54,586 nucleotides of DNA from Clostridia bacterium (lineage in GTDB: Bacteria; Bacillota; Clostridia; Oscillospirales; Acutalibacteraceae): contig JAFUIY010000092.1 of NCBI GenBank assembly GCA_017473925.1, forward strand, positions 1-54,586, in the 5' to 3' direction. Numbering within the stretch: position 1 is the first letter of the stretch; each line of letters opens with the position of its first letter. The translations under genes were made by a program, and so were the position numbers. Under the pieces are notes generated by a model. That model did not search any database. It saw only the letters and a list, made by a program, of their open reading frames with translations, and was not told the origin of the DNA. This document shows, piece after piece, positions 8,699 to 16,064 of this stretch.

Positions 8699-8730
8699 CG
8701 TTTATTCGGAGCCCCCTCCCGAATAACCGT
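8699..8730 (-). other. Structured intergenic hairpin, possible small RNA body
   Basis: TTATTCGG (8702-8709) and CCGAATAA (8719-8726) pair around a C-rich loop (GGGGGC on the minus strand). The element lies about 25 bp before the minus-strand terminator at 8654-8674. Hairpin plus terminator could be a small RNA read toward the integrase, but I see no convincing promoter. Confidence 0.35.
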
Positions 8731-8822
8731 CAATTATTACCGTACACATCATAAATAAATTCATAATACACAATATTGATAGTTATACTATTTATTTTTC
8801 AACATCAGTCTAAAAATAACTA

Positions 8823-8851
8823 TTGCAATATTCAGAAAAATATGTGATAAT
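8823..8851 (+). promoter_or_regulatory. Likely promoter of the PBECR-like gene
   Basis: TTGCAA (8823-8828), 17-bp spacer, GATAAT (8846-8851) with an extended TG just before it. It sits about 50 bp ahead of the start codon at 8904. Positional and consensus evidence only. Confidence 0.5.
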
Positions 8852-8903
8852 AAGCAAAACAATAGAATGTATTGTTTTTATTTTACAGTTTGAGGATTTA
8901 TGA

Positions 8904-9275
8904 ATGAATACGGATATTGAGAAACTTGGTGTTGTTGGACAAGTGATAGTTGATAAATTTAATTTGTCAATTTCTCCTGATACACCTGTTTATGTTGGTT
9001 TAAGCAACAGAATACATATGGAGAACAGACATGAAGAAATATATAGTAAGTATGCTGATTGTCTGGGGGATATAATTCAATCTCCCGATTATGTTGGTGT
9101 ACATCCGAATGATTCATCGCTGGAATATTATAAAAATTTTGGAGATACTGTTATACATGTAAAACTTGCTGTTCGTCCAACTAAAAATGGGGTTTATTTT
9201 GCAAGAACTGTTTATGAAATCAATGAAGTCAGTCTGAATAGTTATATAAGAAAAGGAAGGGTTAAAGCTGTTTAA
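8904..9275 (+). CDS. PBECR-type (phage barnase/EndoU/colicin E5-D/RelE-like) nuclease domain protein
   Basis: The 123-residue protein resembles the phage-barnase-EndoU-colicin-RelE nuclease superfamily: a conserved histidine pair (IHMENRHEE), CLGDIIQSPDYVGVHP, a VIHVKLAVRP strand and a final YFARTVYEINE strand. Such domains are RNases found in phage heads, polymorphic toxins and toxin-antitoxin loci. GAGGATTTATGA precedes ATG 8904. There is no adjacent small antitoxin ORF; instead a strong independent promoter and a structured transcript follow 9 bp after the stop. Nuclease activity and any toxin role are inferred. Confidence 0.6.
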   Translation: MNTDIEKLGVVGQVIVDKFNLSISPDTPVYVGLSNRIHMENRHEEIYSKYADCLGDIIQSPDYVGVHPNDSSLEYYKNFGDTVIHVKLAVRPTKNGVYFARTVYEINEVSLNSYIRKGRVKAV

Positions 9276-9283
9276 TTTTAGTA

Positions 9284-9312
9284 TTGACAAAACATACAAA
9301 GTTGAGTATAAT
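9284..9312 (+). promoter_or_regulatory. Perfect consensus sigma-A promoter
   Basis: TTGACA (9284-9289), 17 bp, TATAAT (9307-9312). Both hexamers and the spacer are exact consensus. No ORF follows; the predicted transcript starts near 9319 and ends at the terminator at 9432-9462. Confidence 0.85.
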
Positions 9313-9318
9313 AATATT

Positions 9319-9462
9319 GACAGTTGAATAAACTATCTGTGTATATTTTTGAGAACGGAACGGGCAGCCGGGCCCCTCGAAAGAGGTTTGGAGATGTGGG
9401 AGTGTCGCCCCACCGAAAATATATGCATTTGAGCAAGTCTTGAAATACAGACTTGCTTTTTT
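9319..9462 (+). ncRNA. Unrecognised structured small RNA, about 144 nt
   Basis: The transcript expected from the consensus promoter folds on inspection into a three-way arrangement. A closing stem pairs GTATATTTT (from 9341) with AAAATATAT (9416-9424). One arm is CCTC-GAAA-GAGG with a GNRA tetraloop (about 9374-9385). Another arm is GTGGG/CCCAC with an 8-nt loop (about 9396-9413). It ends in a strong terminator, AGCAAGTCT/AGACTTGCT plus six T (9432-9462). No ORF with a ribosome site fits. I do not recognise the family; it is not an obvious tmRNA, 6S, SRP or RNase P. It could be an independent sRNA or an RNA partner of the PBECR-like gene. Confidence 0.6.
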
Positions 9463-9506
9463 CTTTTAAAAAATTTGATGTTTCATTTTTTGCTACGCAA
9501 CAAGAA

Positions 9507-9540
9507 AGTCGGAATGATTCAAAATCACTCCGACTTTTTC
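9507..9540 (-). terminator. Bidirectional hairpin terminator after the 184-residue protein gene
   Basis: AAAGTCGG...CCGACTTTTT form a long stem with a CAAA loop just beyond the stop of the minus-strand gene at 9549. The T-tract is better on the plus strand, so it may also back up the small RNA terminator. Confidence 0.6.
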
Positions 9541-9548
9541 TGTGCTGC

Positions 9549-10103
9549 TCAGCAATATGCCATAACAGCTTCTATGTTATCCGTTATAAAATGTTGTGCT
9601 GATAAGTTATACAGTACTGTTTTGTACATACCGTATCTGCCTTGTTTTGTTGAAACGAAAATTCCGATTTCTTCGCCTGTTTCAGTAGGGAACTTTTTCA
9701 TTTTGTCGTCTTCATCTTTCTTTTCAACAAGAACACCTATATCCATAAGCCAAGCAGCAACATTTTTATATGAAAGTTTTTTTATTCTTTCTGTGTCGAT
9801 AAGTGCATTTATACGGTTGACTATTTCACTCAATGAAATAGGAGCTTCGGAATATTGAAAATTTACCAAAGCTTCGTCAGAAATATTAAATGGAACTAAT
9901 TTTGCTTTTGGCTGACGAGGTGTTGCAATTCCGTTTTCTATTACATTTTTCAATATATCGGAAACATAAAACAGGCATCTTGAAATGCGGACATTGTTTA
10001 TAACATCTGTTTCTGCCGCAGGTGTGTCATCAATGGGATTTATGCCGTTCGCAAGTTTGTCAATATACATTTTGGCTCGTTGCATTTTTTCAAGTTCTGT
10101 CAT
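9549..10103 (-). CDS. Conserved hypothetical protein adjacent to integrase
   Basis: This 184-residue cytoplasmic protein begins MTELEKMQRAKMYIDKLANG. I recall this type of opening from conserved uncharacterised proteins in mobile elements of gut Clostridia but cannot name a domain. The C-terminal half (LSEIVNRINALIDTERIKKL...NVAAWLMDIGVL) looks like a small helical or winged-helix unit. GGAAGTGAGG precedes ATG 10103. It begins 17 bp after the integrase stop on the same strand, so the two are probably one operon. A role in element maintenance or excision is a guess. Confidence 0.6.
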   Translation of the reverse strand: MTELEKMQRAKMYIDKLANGINPIDDTPAAETDVINNVRISRCLFYVSDILKNVIENGIATPRQPKAKLVPFNISDEALVNFQYSEAPISLSEIVNRINALIDTERIKKLSYKNVAAWLMDIGVLVEKKDEDDKMKKFPTETGEEIGIFVSTKQGRYGMYKTVLYNLSAQHFITDNIEAVMAYC

Positions 10104-10120
10104 AATATAACCTCACTTCC

Positions 10121-11383
10121 TTATTCCCCGAAAATTGTATCAAGGTTGTCTTTCAGAATTTCAATACCTCTTTCGGTAATACCTGTATAGTATTTGTATG
10201 TAGTTTCAATTTTTCTGTGGCCGAGACGATTGCAGAGCAGATGTATCGGAGTGTTCAAATCTGCAAGTAAGCTTGCTCCCGTATGCCTTAGCCAATGGAA
10301 CTTGAATTCAATTTTACCTTTATCTCTTATTTCCTGTGCCCAGTATTTGAAACTATGAAAAGTCTGAAATTCAGCAGTTGTGGTTGTATGAATAAAATCA
10401 GTAAGATGAAGCTTCTTATATATGTTTCCTCGGCCGTCTTCCCAAGGAACAGTAACATTCTTTTGTTCAAACAAAATAGGTTTGTTTTTTATCGCCTTAT
10501 CAAGATTTTTTTTATGTTCAACAAGATGATTATACACACGGTCTGTCATATGTATTTTTCTTTTTGCTTTTGATGTTTTCAGAGGACCGCAAGTGAAAAT
10601 TCCATCTGTTCTCAGCATCTGTTTTTCAACACTAATCATTCGGTTTTCAAAATCGATGTTATCCCATGTGAGACCGTAAACTTCAGCTATTCGCATCTGC
10701 ATTTCAAGTCCTAAAAGCATTGCAAGTTCTGCATTTGAATTCTTTACGATTGCCCTGATTATTTTAAGTTCATTGTCTGTGAAGACACGGACATCATCTT
10801 CTTCATCGTCAATTCTTCTTTTTGGCATAGCCATTTTTGTACCGGGATTAACACAAAGTATATTATACGTCTCTGTGCTTATCAGATTTCTGTTGTTTGC
10901 CTGATTTACAATCAGATAGAAAAATTTCAGGAATGATTCGATATATGAGTATTTCAGGTCTGTATTATTGTATTTGTAACTGAGAAAATCGTGGACATCC
11001 TGAACTGACAATTCTTCAACATTTGTATCGCCAAAAACTTCCTTAATATGGTTTTTATAAACACTTTTTTGTTTTGTAATTGTGCTTTGAGCTTTATCAA
11101 GTGATGAATTACGGAGGTAGTAATTAAAAATCTCATCAACAGTGACTTTTTTCTTGGGGATTTTTTTGTTTTCTAATTCGATTTCATAAAGCTCTTTTGC
11201 CCTTGCTTTTTTAGCAGCTGCCAAAGTTGTAAATGGTTTTCCTGTGTCCTTATCGTATTTTCGGGTGGTATCAAAATCGTTTCCGTTTCTTTTAACAGAA
11301 ATTCTATACTTGTAGCTTTTTTCACCAATTTTGTAAATTCCTACATCTACAGTTCCCTTTTGCTTTGTATCTGTTTTTGCCAT
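10121..11383 (-). CDS. Tyrosine-type site-specific integrase
   Basis: A 420-residue integrase: an N-terminal AP2-like arm-binding region (residues 10-65), a core-binding SAM-like domain (about 80-170) and a C-terminal catalytic domain. The catalytic set is complete: R231 (QMRIAEVYGL), a lysine in the beta-hairpin near 270, H363-x-x-R366 (HWLRH), H389 (LGHRK) and the tyrosine at 398/399 (TYKYYTG). AAGGAGGGG precedes ATG 11383. Its 5' side abuts the 3' tip of a rubrerythrin-like gene, as expected for an element end, so it is probably the integrase of the accessory element to its left. Confidence 0.9.
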   Translation of the reverse strand: MAKTDTKQKGTVDVGIYKIGEKSYKYRISVKRNGNDFDTTRKYDKDTGKPFTTLAAAKKARAKELYEIELENKKIPKKKVTVDEIFNYYLRNSSLDKAQSTITKQKSVYKNHIKEVFGDTNVEELSVQDVHDFLSYKYNNTDLKYSYIESFLKFFYLIVNQANNRNLISTETYNILCVNPGTKMAMPKRRIDDEEDDVRVFTDNELKIIRAIVKNSNAELAMLLGLEMQMRIAEVYGLTWDNIDFENRMISVEKQMLRTDGIFTCGPLKTSKAKRKIHMTDRVYNHLVEHKKNLDKAIKNKPILFEQKNVTVPWEDGRGNIYKKLHLTDFIHTTTTAEFQTFHSFKYWAQEIRDKGKIEFKFHWLRHTGASLLADLNTPIHLLCNRLGHRKIETTYKYYTGITERGIEILKDNLDTIFGE

Positions 11384-11480
11384 TTTTACCCCTCCTTGAG
11401 TTCTGTCCGGCTACGCGTTTATGTCCCTACGTTTACACCTTTATTATATGAAAATTTAGTGTGTCTGTCAACGTGTTTTT

Positions 11481-11570
11481 ACTAAAGAATGGCTATACTG
11501 CGTGCAAATCCGTGACGAAGCAAGACACGGTAAGGCTCTCGAAGGTCTTCTTAAGAGATATTTCGGTTAA
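11481..11570 (+). pseudogene. 3' remnant of a rubrerythrin-like gene
   Basis: A 29-codon open stretch ends at TAA 11568-11570. It reads KEWLYCVQIRDEARHGKALE and then GLLKRYFG, which matches the conserved EARHGKA-GLLxRYF C-terminal end of clostridial rubrerythrins. It has no start codon or ribosome site and the upstream frame stops at 11457. The remainder of the gene is not in the window. The hairpin at 11591-11618 follows it as a native terminator would. Confidence 0.6.
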
Positions 11571-11590
11571 TTCAATAACGATAAATAAAG

Positions 11591-11618
11591 AAAAGAGTGG
11601 CAGTGATGTCACTCTTTT
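11591..11618 (+). terminator. Hairpin terminator after the rubrerythrin remnant
   Basis: AAAAGAGTG (11591-11599) pairs with CACTCTTTT (11610-11618), followed by AGTTTTT. It can work in both directions, but its position fits the rubrerythrin-like remnant. Confidence 0.65.
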
Positions 11619-11700
11619 AGTTTTTGGTTATCCTATTCAAATCGGGCAGTCTGAACCTTTCAGAGTTTGCAATGGTTTTCGGTCTGCGCAAAAATACGGT

Positions 11701-12213
11701 TTATAAATCAATATCAATTTCGTACTTATCATCGATAAGTATATAATCAACATTATGCATCTGTGCATTTTTCAGAATGTCTGCATTATCCTGTAATACA
11801 CTTTCCATTGTACAATAGTCATCATTCAGTCGCTTTTCAATTACATCTGCATATTTCTTTATGTCAGGAAAGTGATTTCTGATGTAGTTTTCACTCATCA
11901 CAAGGCAGAAAAACCTTATGCTTTCACTATATTCTTTTTCAAAGTTCTTCTGCCAGTCAAAAGGAATATAACATCCTTCTACAATTAAATTCTGATTATT
12001 TTCAATTGCAGTTTTTATTATTTCACGGACAATCGGCCATAAATAATCGGTCAATTCATTATCATCCATAGGGGTAAGTTCTGTGTTACCACTACGAATT
12101 AAGCCCATTTTCAGATGGTCTATTGAAAGATATGGGTATTTATATTTTTCAAGCAGTTTTTGGGCAAGTGCTGTTTTGCCGGTATGCGATGCACCTGTAA
12201 TCAGAATAATCAT
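11701..12213 (-). CDS. P-loop ATPase/kinase (zeta-toxin/AAA-like)
   Basis: A 170-residue protein with Walker A GASHTGKT at residues 7-14, a SIDHLKMGLIR segment after strand 2 and NLIVEGCYIP as the second acid strand, like 2-phosphoglycerate kinase or adenylate-kinase-related small kinases. AGAGGA precedes ATG 12213. It lies 22 bp after the next gene upstream on the minus strand (13552-12236), so it may be cotranscribed. Substrate unknown. Confidence 0.75.
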   Translation of the reverse strand: MIILITGASHTGKTALAQKLLEKYKYPYLSIDHLKMGLIRSGNTELTPMDDNELTDYLWPIVREIIKTAIENNQNLIVEGCYIPFDWQKNFEKEYSESIRFFCLVMSENYIRNHFPDIKKYADVIEKRLNDDYCTMESVLQDNADILKNAQMHNVDYILIDDKYEIDIDL

Positions 12214-12235
12214 GGTTTTTTAGTCCTCTATATTA

Positions 12236-13552
12236 TTATTTACTGCTCTGATAATCGGGATATGTGACTGTTCTGCCGGTAAAGAACTCAACAACTGACT
12301 GCCAGAGATTCAGATAAGCTTCCTGAGCAGCACCCTTGACAGCAAGCTCAAAGGCAATTCTTGCCGAATACCAGTCACCGTTATCTTTTGCGGTTTTTAT
12401 GTAACTGAAGTCAAAAACATCATAAAGACGCTCCACTCTAGTGTCATAGCTTGTAGTGTCATTCTCATCAATCTCAACCACACGGTAGCCGTACTGTGTT
12501 GTATAAGCAAGTCCCTTATAACGGGTCATGGGAGAAGTGTAAATATCAATAGCCTTGTATCTTACACCGAATGCATTTGTATGGTCATGGCCTGTAAACA
12601 TTGCAAGAACATCGCCTGTTTCAACCAGAGCATCAAACTGACCGTCGTTGTAATAACCGGGACAGGGCTTTTCGTTGAGAGTTCCGTAATTTGTCACCTC
12701 GGGGTCAAACACATAGTATTCATCCTCGTTATAAATGTGTTTTACTGCATAAGGCTGCTTTGAATCAATCTTTTTGAGTGCATCATAGACTTCGGGGACA
12801 ATTATATGCTGAAAAACAACGGAATTGATTGTTTCGCCGCCGTTTGCCTGCCTGAGCTCACGGGATTTTTCCTTATACCATTCTATCTGTTCTGTACGCA
12901 CACGGTCATAATGTCTCGGTTCGTCTTCGTCATAATCACCTGAGTCAAATACCCAGAGATTGAATTTAACCTCATCACTGTCAGATGCAAGCACGGGAAT
13001 ATTGAGTGTAGCACAGTTTTTGAAATCTACGCTGTCCTCAAAGGGTATTGTGCAGGAGAAGGTGCTGTAATACTTCATAATATCTGCTCTTGTCATCGGT
13101 CCTTTCTCGGCATCATGATTGCCGAAGGTCACAGCTACGGGAATATTTCTCGAATCAAAAATATTCATCAGAGCATTGATAAGCTCCTTTGTCTTTTCGG
13201 GATCTTCATCGGGATGTGTATTATCACCTGTAAGCACAACAAGGTCAGGCTTTTCAACATCACATGCTTCTGCAATTACCCATATTGATGCATCAAAATG
13301 CTTGTCATAATTGAGATGTGTGTCGGCAATATGCAGTATTTTAAGCTTGCCGTCAGAATTGAATTTTATTGTTTTATCTGTCACATTCTCAGTGTCGGCA
13401 GGGCTGAAATCTATGTTTGTATTCTCAGGATCAATTTCGAAAAAGATTATTGAACCTACAAAAATGCAAACCAGAACAAGCAGTATAATCAATACTGCAC
13501 GTTTAACCTTTTTATTGCCGTGTTTTTCCTTTTTTCTTTCACCTTTAGCCAT
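12236..13552 (-). CDS. Membrane-anchored metallophosphoesterase (DCR2/purple-acid-like)
   Basis: Residues 1-15 are strongly basic and are followed by one transmembrane helix (VLIILLVLVCIFVGSIIFF), then an extracytoplasmic calcineurin-like domain. Motifs in order: DTHLNYD, GDNTHPDEDP, GNHDAE, QHIIVPE and GHDHTNAF. The about 438-residue size fits DCR2/phosphodiesterase-like enzymes acting outside the membrane on phosphate esters. The start at MAKGERKK (13552) is preferred over a longer frame because GGGG lies upstream and the N-terminus is then a standard signal anchor. The C-terminal tail is helical. Confidence 0.85.
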   Translation of the reverse strand: MAKGERKKEKHGNKKVKRAVLIILLVLVCIFVGSIIFFEIDPENTNIDFSPADTENVTDKTIKFNSDGKLKILHIADTHLNYDKHFDASIWVIAEACDVEKPDLVVLTGDNTHPDEDPEKTKELINALMNIFDSRNIPVAVTFGNHDAEKGPMTRADIMKYYSTFSCTIPFEDSVDFKNCATLNIPVLASDSDEVKFNLWVFDSGDYDEDEPRHYDRVRTEQIEWYKEKSRELRQANGGETINSVVFQHIIVPEVYDALKKIDSKQPYAVKHIYNEDEYYVFDPEVTNYGTLNEKPCPGYYNDGQFDALVETGDVLAMFTGHDHTNAFGVRYKAIDIYTSPMTRYKGLAYTTQYGYRVVEIDENDTTSYDTRVERLYDVFDFSYIKTAKDNGDWYSARIAFELAVKGAAQEAYLNLWQSVVEFFTGRTVTYPDYQSSK

Positions 13553-13574
13553 TGTAATGTCCCCTTTTTTATTT

Positions 13575-14066
13575 TTACAAAGCATGATAATAAGGGCAGA
13601 TGTCCTCATAATTGCCGTCTTTCATACGGAAGCCCTTGGGAATTGTACCCAGCTGAGTAAAACCGAGCCGTTCATAAAGATGCCTTGCATGTATGTTTGT
13701 TGCAACGACTGCATTGAACTGTAAAACAGTGAAACCATGCACCCGACCCTGCTCCATACAATCAAGTACAAGCTTTTCACCTATATGAAGTCCCCTGCTG
13801 TCCGACCTGACAGCATAACTTGCATTGCAGATATGACCGCATCTTCCGATATTGTTCGGATGCAGTATATAAAGCCCGTATATTTTTCCTGTTCCGGTGT
13901 CTTCTGCAACGCCTGTATAGGTCTGTGAAGCAAAAAATTCTGCTCCGCTTTCAGGATTCAGCAAGTCCTCCTGAGGAAATGCAATTCCCTCTTCAACTAT
14001 TTCATTCCAGATCTCAATCATAGCACTCAGATCTTTTTCTTCGTATTTCCGTATAACTATATGCAT
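13575..14066 (-). CDS. GNAT-family N-acetyltransferase (phosphinothricin/L-methionine-sulfoximine-like)
   Basis: A 163-residue GNAT with NASYAVRSDSRGLHIGEKLV (acetyl-CoA loop) and NIHARHLYERLGFTQLGTIPKGFR, a C-terminal end that resembles PAT/YncA-like acetyltransferases. GAAGAGG precedes ATG 14066. It starts a minus-strand unit with the phosphoesterase gene (gap 22 bp) and is divergent from the glycosidase. Substrate assignment is tentative. Confidence 0.84.
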   Translation of the reverse strand: MHIVIRKYEEKDLSAMIEIWNEIVEEGIAFPQEDLLNPESGAEFFASQTYTGVAEDTGTGKIYGLYILHPNNIGRCGHICNASYAVRSDSRGLHIGEKLVLDCMEQGRVHGFTVLQFNAVVATNIHARHLYERLGFTQLGTIPKGFRMKDGNYEDICPYYHAL

Positions 14067-14165
14067 TGTTTTATGCCTCTTCAGGTCAGAAATTTATAAG
14101 ACAATTATATCACTGCACGGCATTAAAATGCAATAACAATAATAAAATCAAACATCTTTTTATTA

Positions 14166-14194
14166 TTGAAATCATAATTCTCTTTTGTTATAAT
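14166..14194 (+). promoter_or_regulatory. Promoter of the secreted glycosidase
   Basis: TTGAAA (14166-14171), 17 bp, TATAAT (14189-14194), 30 bp before ATG 14225, with AGGTGA as the ribosome site. Confidence 0.7.
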
Positions 14195-14224
14195 ATTCAT
14201 ATAAGAAAGGGTCAGGTGAAAACA

Positions 14225-15826
14225 ATGTCAAAAATCATATCCTTCTTTATGGCAATTATTTATGCAATCCAGATGTTCTTTATGGGCTTATTCCCCTCAG
14301 ATGATGCTCTTGATATCATTCAGCCTGAAAACACAGTGCCTTACTATGTCAACGGTGAGAGCGAAAACGGACTTCTCAGATTCGGTGTAGTCGGCGACGA
14401 CAATCTTTTTGCACCGGGTGAAGAAATCAATGTTATAATTGAATGCCGTGACGAAAATCTTGGCGGTGATAAAGCAAAGGTAACTGTTGAATCAGAGCAG
14501 GCAGACATGGACAGGCAGGGCTTTATTGTCTTTGACACCGATAATCCTTACAGCACATTTACTTTTACTTCTGAAACAAACGGCATTTACACCGTAAAGC
14601 TTACCCTTACAGACAAAACAATTTACAGCTTCAATATAGGCATTCTGCCCCGTAATGAGCAGGCTGATGACGGTTTTTATTACGGAATTCAGCCCTACAT
14701 AACAAGAGCATATTGTTGGGGCGAAGGCTTTCAGCTTCCCGGTTTTAATGCAGAAGAATCCGTAGATATGATTCTTGACACAGCAGATTATCTCGGCATA
14801 AATCTTGTCCGTGAGGACAGTGTGGGCTGGGGCTCCATGCAGAGTGAAGCCTTTGGCGATGTTAAGTTTACTGCGCAGGATTTACTTGTAGACAAAGTCA
14901 ATGAGCACGGCATGAAATACAACTGGATTCTCGGCTTCAATGCAGGCAAATGGTCTGTTGCAGAAAAATATAAGGACAGCTATGACGAGGCAACAGGCTG
15001 GACATATCCTCCAAATGAAGAAATATGGCTTGATTTTGCCGCAAAGACAGCTGAGCATTATTCCGATAACACAGACATTCTGTGGGAAATCTGGAATGAA
15101 CCTAACTGGGCTTTCTTTAAGGGCACAGCCGAAGAATATTTCTCATTGCTCGAAAAAACAGCGACCGTGCTTAAGAATCAGAATCCTGATTTTTATGTAT
15201 ATTCGGGCGGTCTTGCAGTGGCAGAAAAGGACACAAATCTCCCCTATTATGAAAAATCTGCCGAGCTTATAAACAAGAAGCTCCTTGACAACTTCGGCTA
15301 TCACAACCACGACGGACTTGACAATTACTATAACTATATGCAGAGCATGCTCGGTCTTACAGACAAGGCAGGGCTTCTCACGGGCGGCATCAACAGCGAA
15401 AGTGGTGTCGGCGGTACAGATGCGGCAACAATTGCCTGCAAGGCTCTGTATACCCGTTCAACAGGTGCTGACGGCTTCGTTTCATTCTCATTCAGAAAAA
15501 CAGTAACGCCCGAAAACGATGTCAATGACTTTGCATTCTTCAATGAATATCTTCAGCCCGATGCTGCAGTCATTGCCTATGCAACGGTTATAAGATTCCT
15601 CGGCAATGCTGAATTCGTGAGCAACCTTTCAGATGAAAAAGACCTTGTCATTGATGAATATTCAAAGGACGGAAAAGCAATAAAGGTTTATTACAGCCTC
15701 GGCAACACGACAAAGACAACGGCACCCGACGGAAGCTACACAGCATACGATATGTACGGCAATGAAATACAGGTTGACAAAACCGTAAAGGTTACAAACG
15801 AGCCGGTTTATTTTGTGTACAACTGA
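14225..15826 (+). CDS. Secreted clan GH-A glycoside hydrolase (GH39-like)
   Basis: The 533-residue protein has an N-terminal hydrophobic signal (about residues 4-23), a beta-rich region (50-145) and a TIM barrel. WEIWNEPNW gives the acid/base Glu292 and INSESGVGG the probable nucleophile Glu392, which is the GH39/GH5-type pair. SGGLAV and GYHNHDGLDNYY are further barrel-loop motifs. The C-terminal 70 residues form a small beta domain. The real start is ATG 14225; the long upstream extension is not supported. It probably acts outside the cell on beta-linked oligosaccharides; exact linkage unknown. No dockerin or anchor is present. Confidence 0.78.
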   Translation: MSKIISFFMAIIYAIQMFFMGLFPSDDALDIIQPENTVPYYVNGESENGLLRFGVVGDDNLFAPGEEINVIIECRDENLGGDKAKVTVESEQADMDRQGFIVFDTDNPYSTFTFTSETNGIYTVKLTLTDKTIYSFNIGILPRNEQADDGFYYGIQPYITRAYCWGEGFQLPGFNAEESVDMILDTADYLGINLVREDSVGWGSMQSEAFGDVKFTAQDLLVDKVNEHGMKYNWILGFNAGKWSVAEKYKDSYDEATGWTYPPNEEIWLDFAAKTAEHYSDNTDILWEIWNEPNWAFFKGTAEEYFSLLEKTATVLKNQNPDFYVYSGGLAVAEKDTNLPYYEKSAELINKKLLDNFGYHNHDGLDNYYNYMQSMLGLTDKAGLLTGGINSESGVGGTDAATIACKALYTRSTGADGFVSFSFRKTVTPENDVNDFAFFNEYLQPDAAVIAYATVIRFLGNAEFVSNLSDEKDLVIDEYSKDGKAIKVYYSLGNTTKTTAPDGSYTAYDMYGNEIQVDKTVKVTNEPVYFVYN

Positions 15827-15866
15827 TTTGTCAATATTACTGAATTTTCTGAAATGTAATTTCTGA

Positions 15867-15895
15867 TTGACATTTTTTGCACAGAGTGTTATACT
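15867..15895 (+). promoter_or_regulatory. Promoter of the attenuator-controlled operon
   Basis: TTGACA (15867-15872), 17 bp, TATACT (15890-15895), expected start near 15902. It drives a leader ORF, a terminator and then eight genes to 22566. Confidence 0.8.
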
Positions 15896-15927
15896 CAAAG
15901 AAAATTACTGAAAGGCAGGTGGACAAA

Positions 15928-15984
15928 ATGACAATGACAATTATCTTACGAAATCGAAGTGCCCTTTTGTCCGTTTGTGATTGA
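15928..15984 (+). CDS. Leader peptide MTMTIILRNRSALLSVCD (18 aa)
   Basis: The short ORF begins at ATG 15928 behind GGCAGGTGG and ends at TGA 15984, 26 bp before an intrinsic terminator. It contains Arg-Asn-Arg at residues 8-10, an Arg-X-Arg sequence like the (+)X(+) motif that stalls macrolide-bound ribosomes in ErmDL-type leaders. GGACAAAA (15921-15928) can pair with TTTTGTCC (15965-15972) inside the ORF, so ribosome position would change the fold. The function as a stalling sensor is inferred from layout and motif only. Confidence 0.6.
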   Translation: MTMTIILRNRSALLSVCD

Positions 15985-16010
15985 TGTAATACATATCTTT
16001 CTGAATTAAC

Positions 16011-16046
16011 AAGGCATCTTCGGTTTCGGAGGTGCCTTAATTTTTT
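16011..16046 (+). terminator. Attenuator terminator before the GNAT/methyltransferase operon
   Basis: AAGGCA (16011-16016) and TGCCTT (16033-16038) close a stem through CTTCGGTTTCGGAG, followed by AATTTTTT. The same AAGGCA also occurs at 15912-15917 upstream of the leader ORF, so an alternative antiterminating pairing with TGCCTT is possible. Confidence 0.75.
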
Positions 16047-16064
16047 ATAAGAAAGAGAATAACA

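Noticed and set aside
9475..9858. 127-codon plus-strand ORF
   Set aside because: It is antisense to the 184-residue protein gene, has no ribosome site and shows no domain.
11461..11706. 81-codon plus-strand ORF across the rubrerythrin remnant
   Set aside because: It lies in a different frame from the recognisable rubrerythrin end and runs through the terminator hairpin.
13553..13609. Longer N-terminus for the membrane-anchored phosphoesterase
   Set aside because: The extra 19 residues have no good ribosome site and would place odd hydrophobic sequence before the basic signal anchor.
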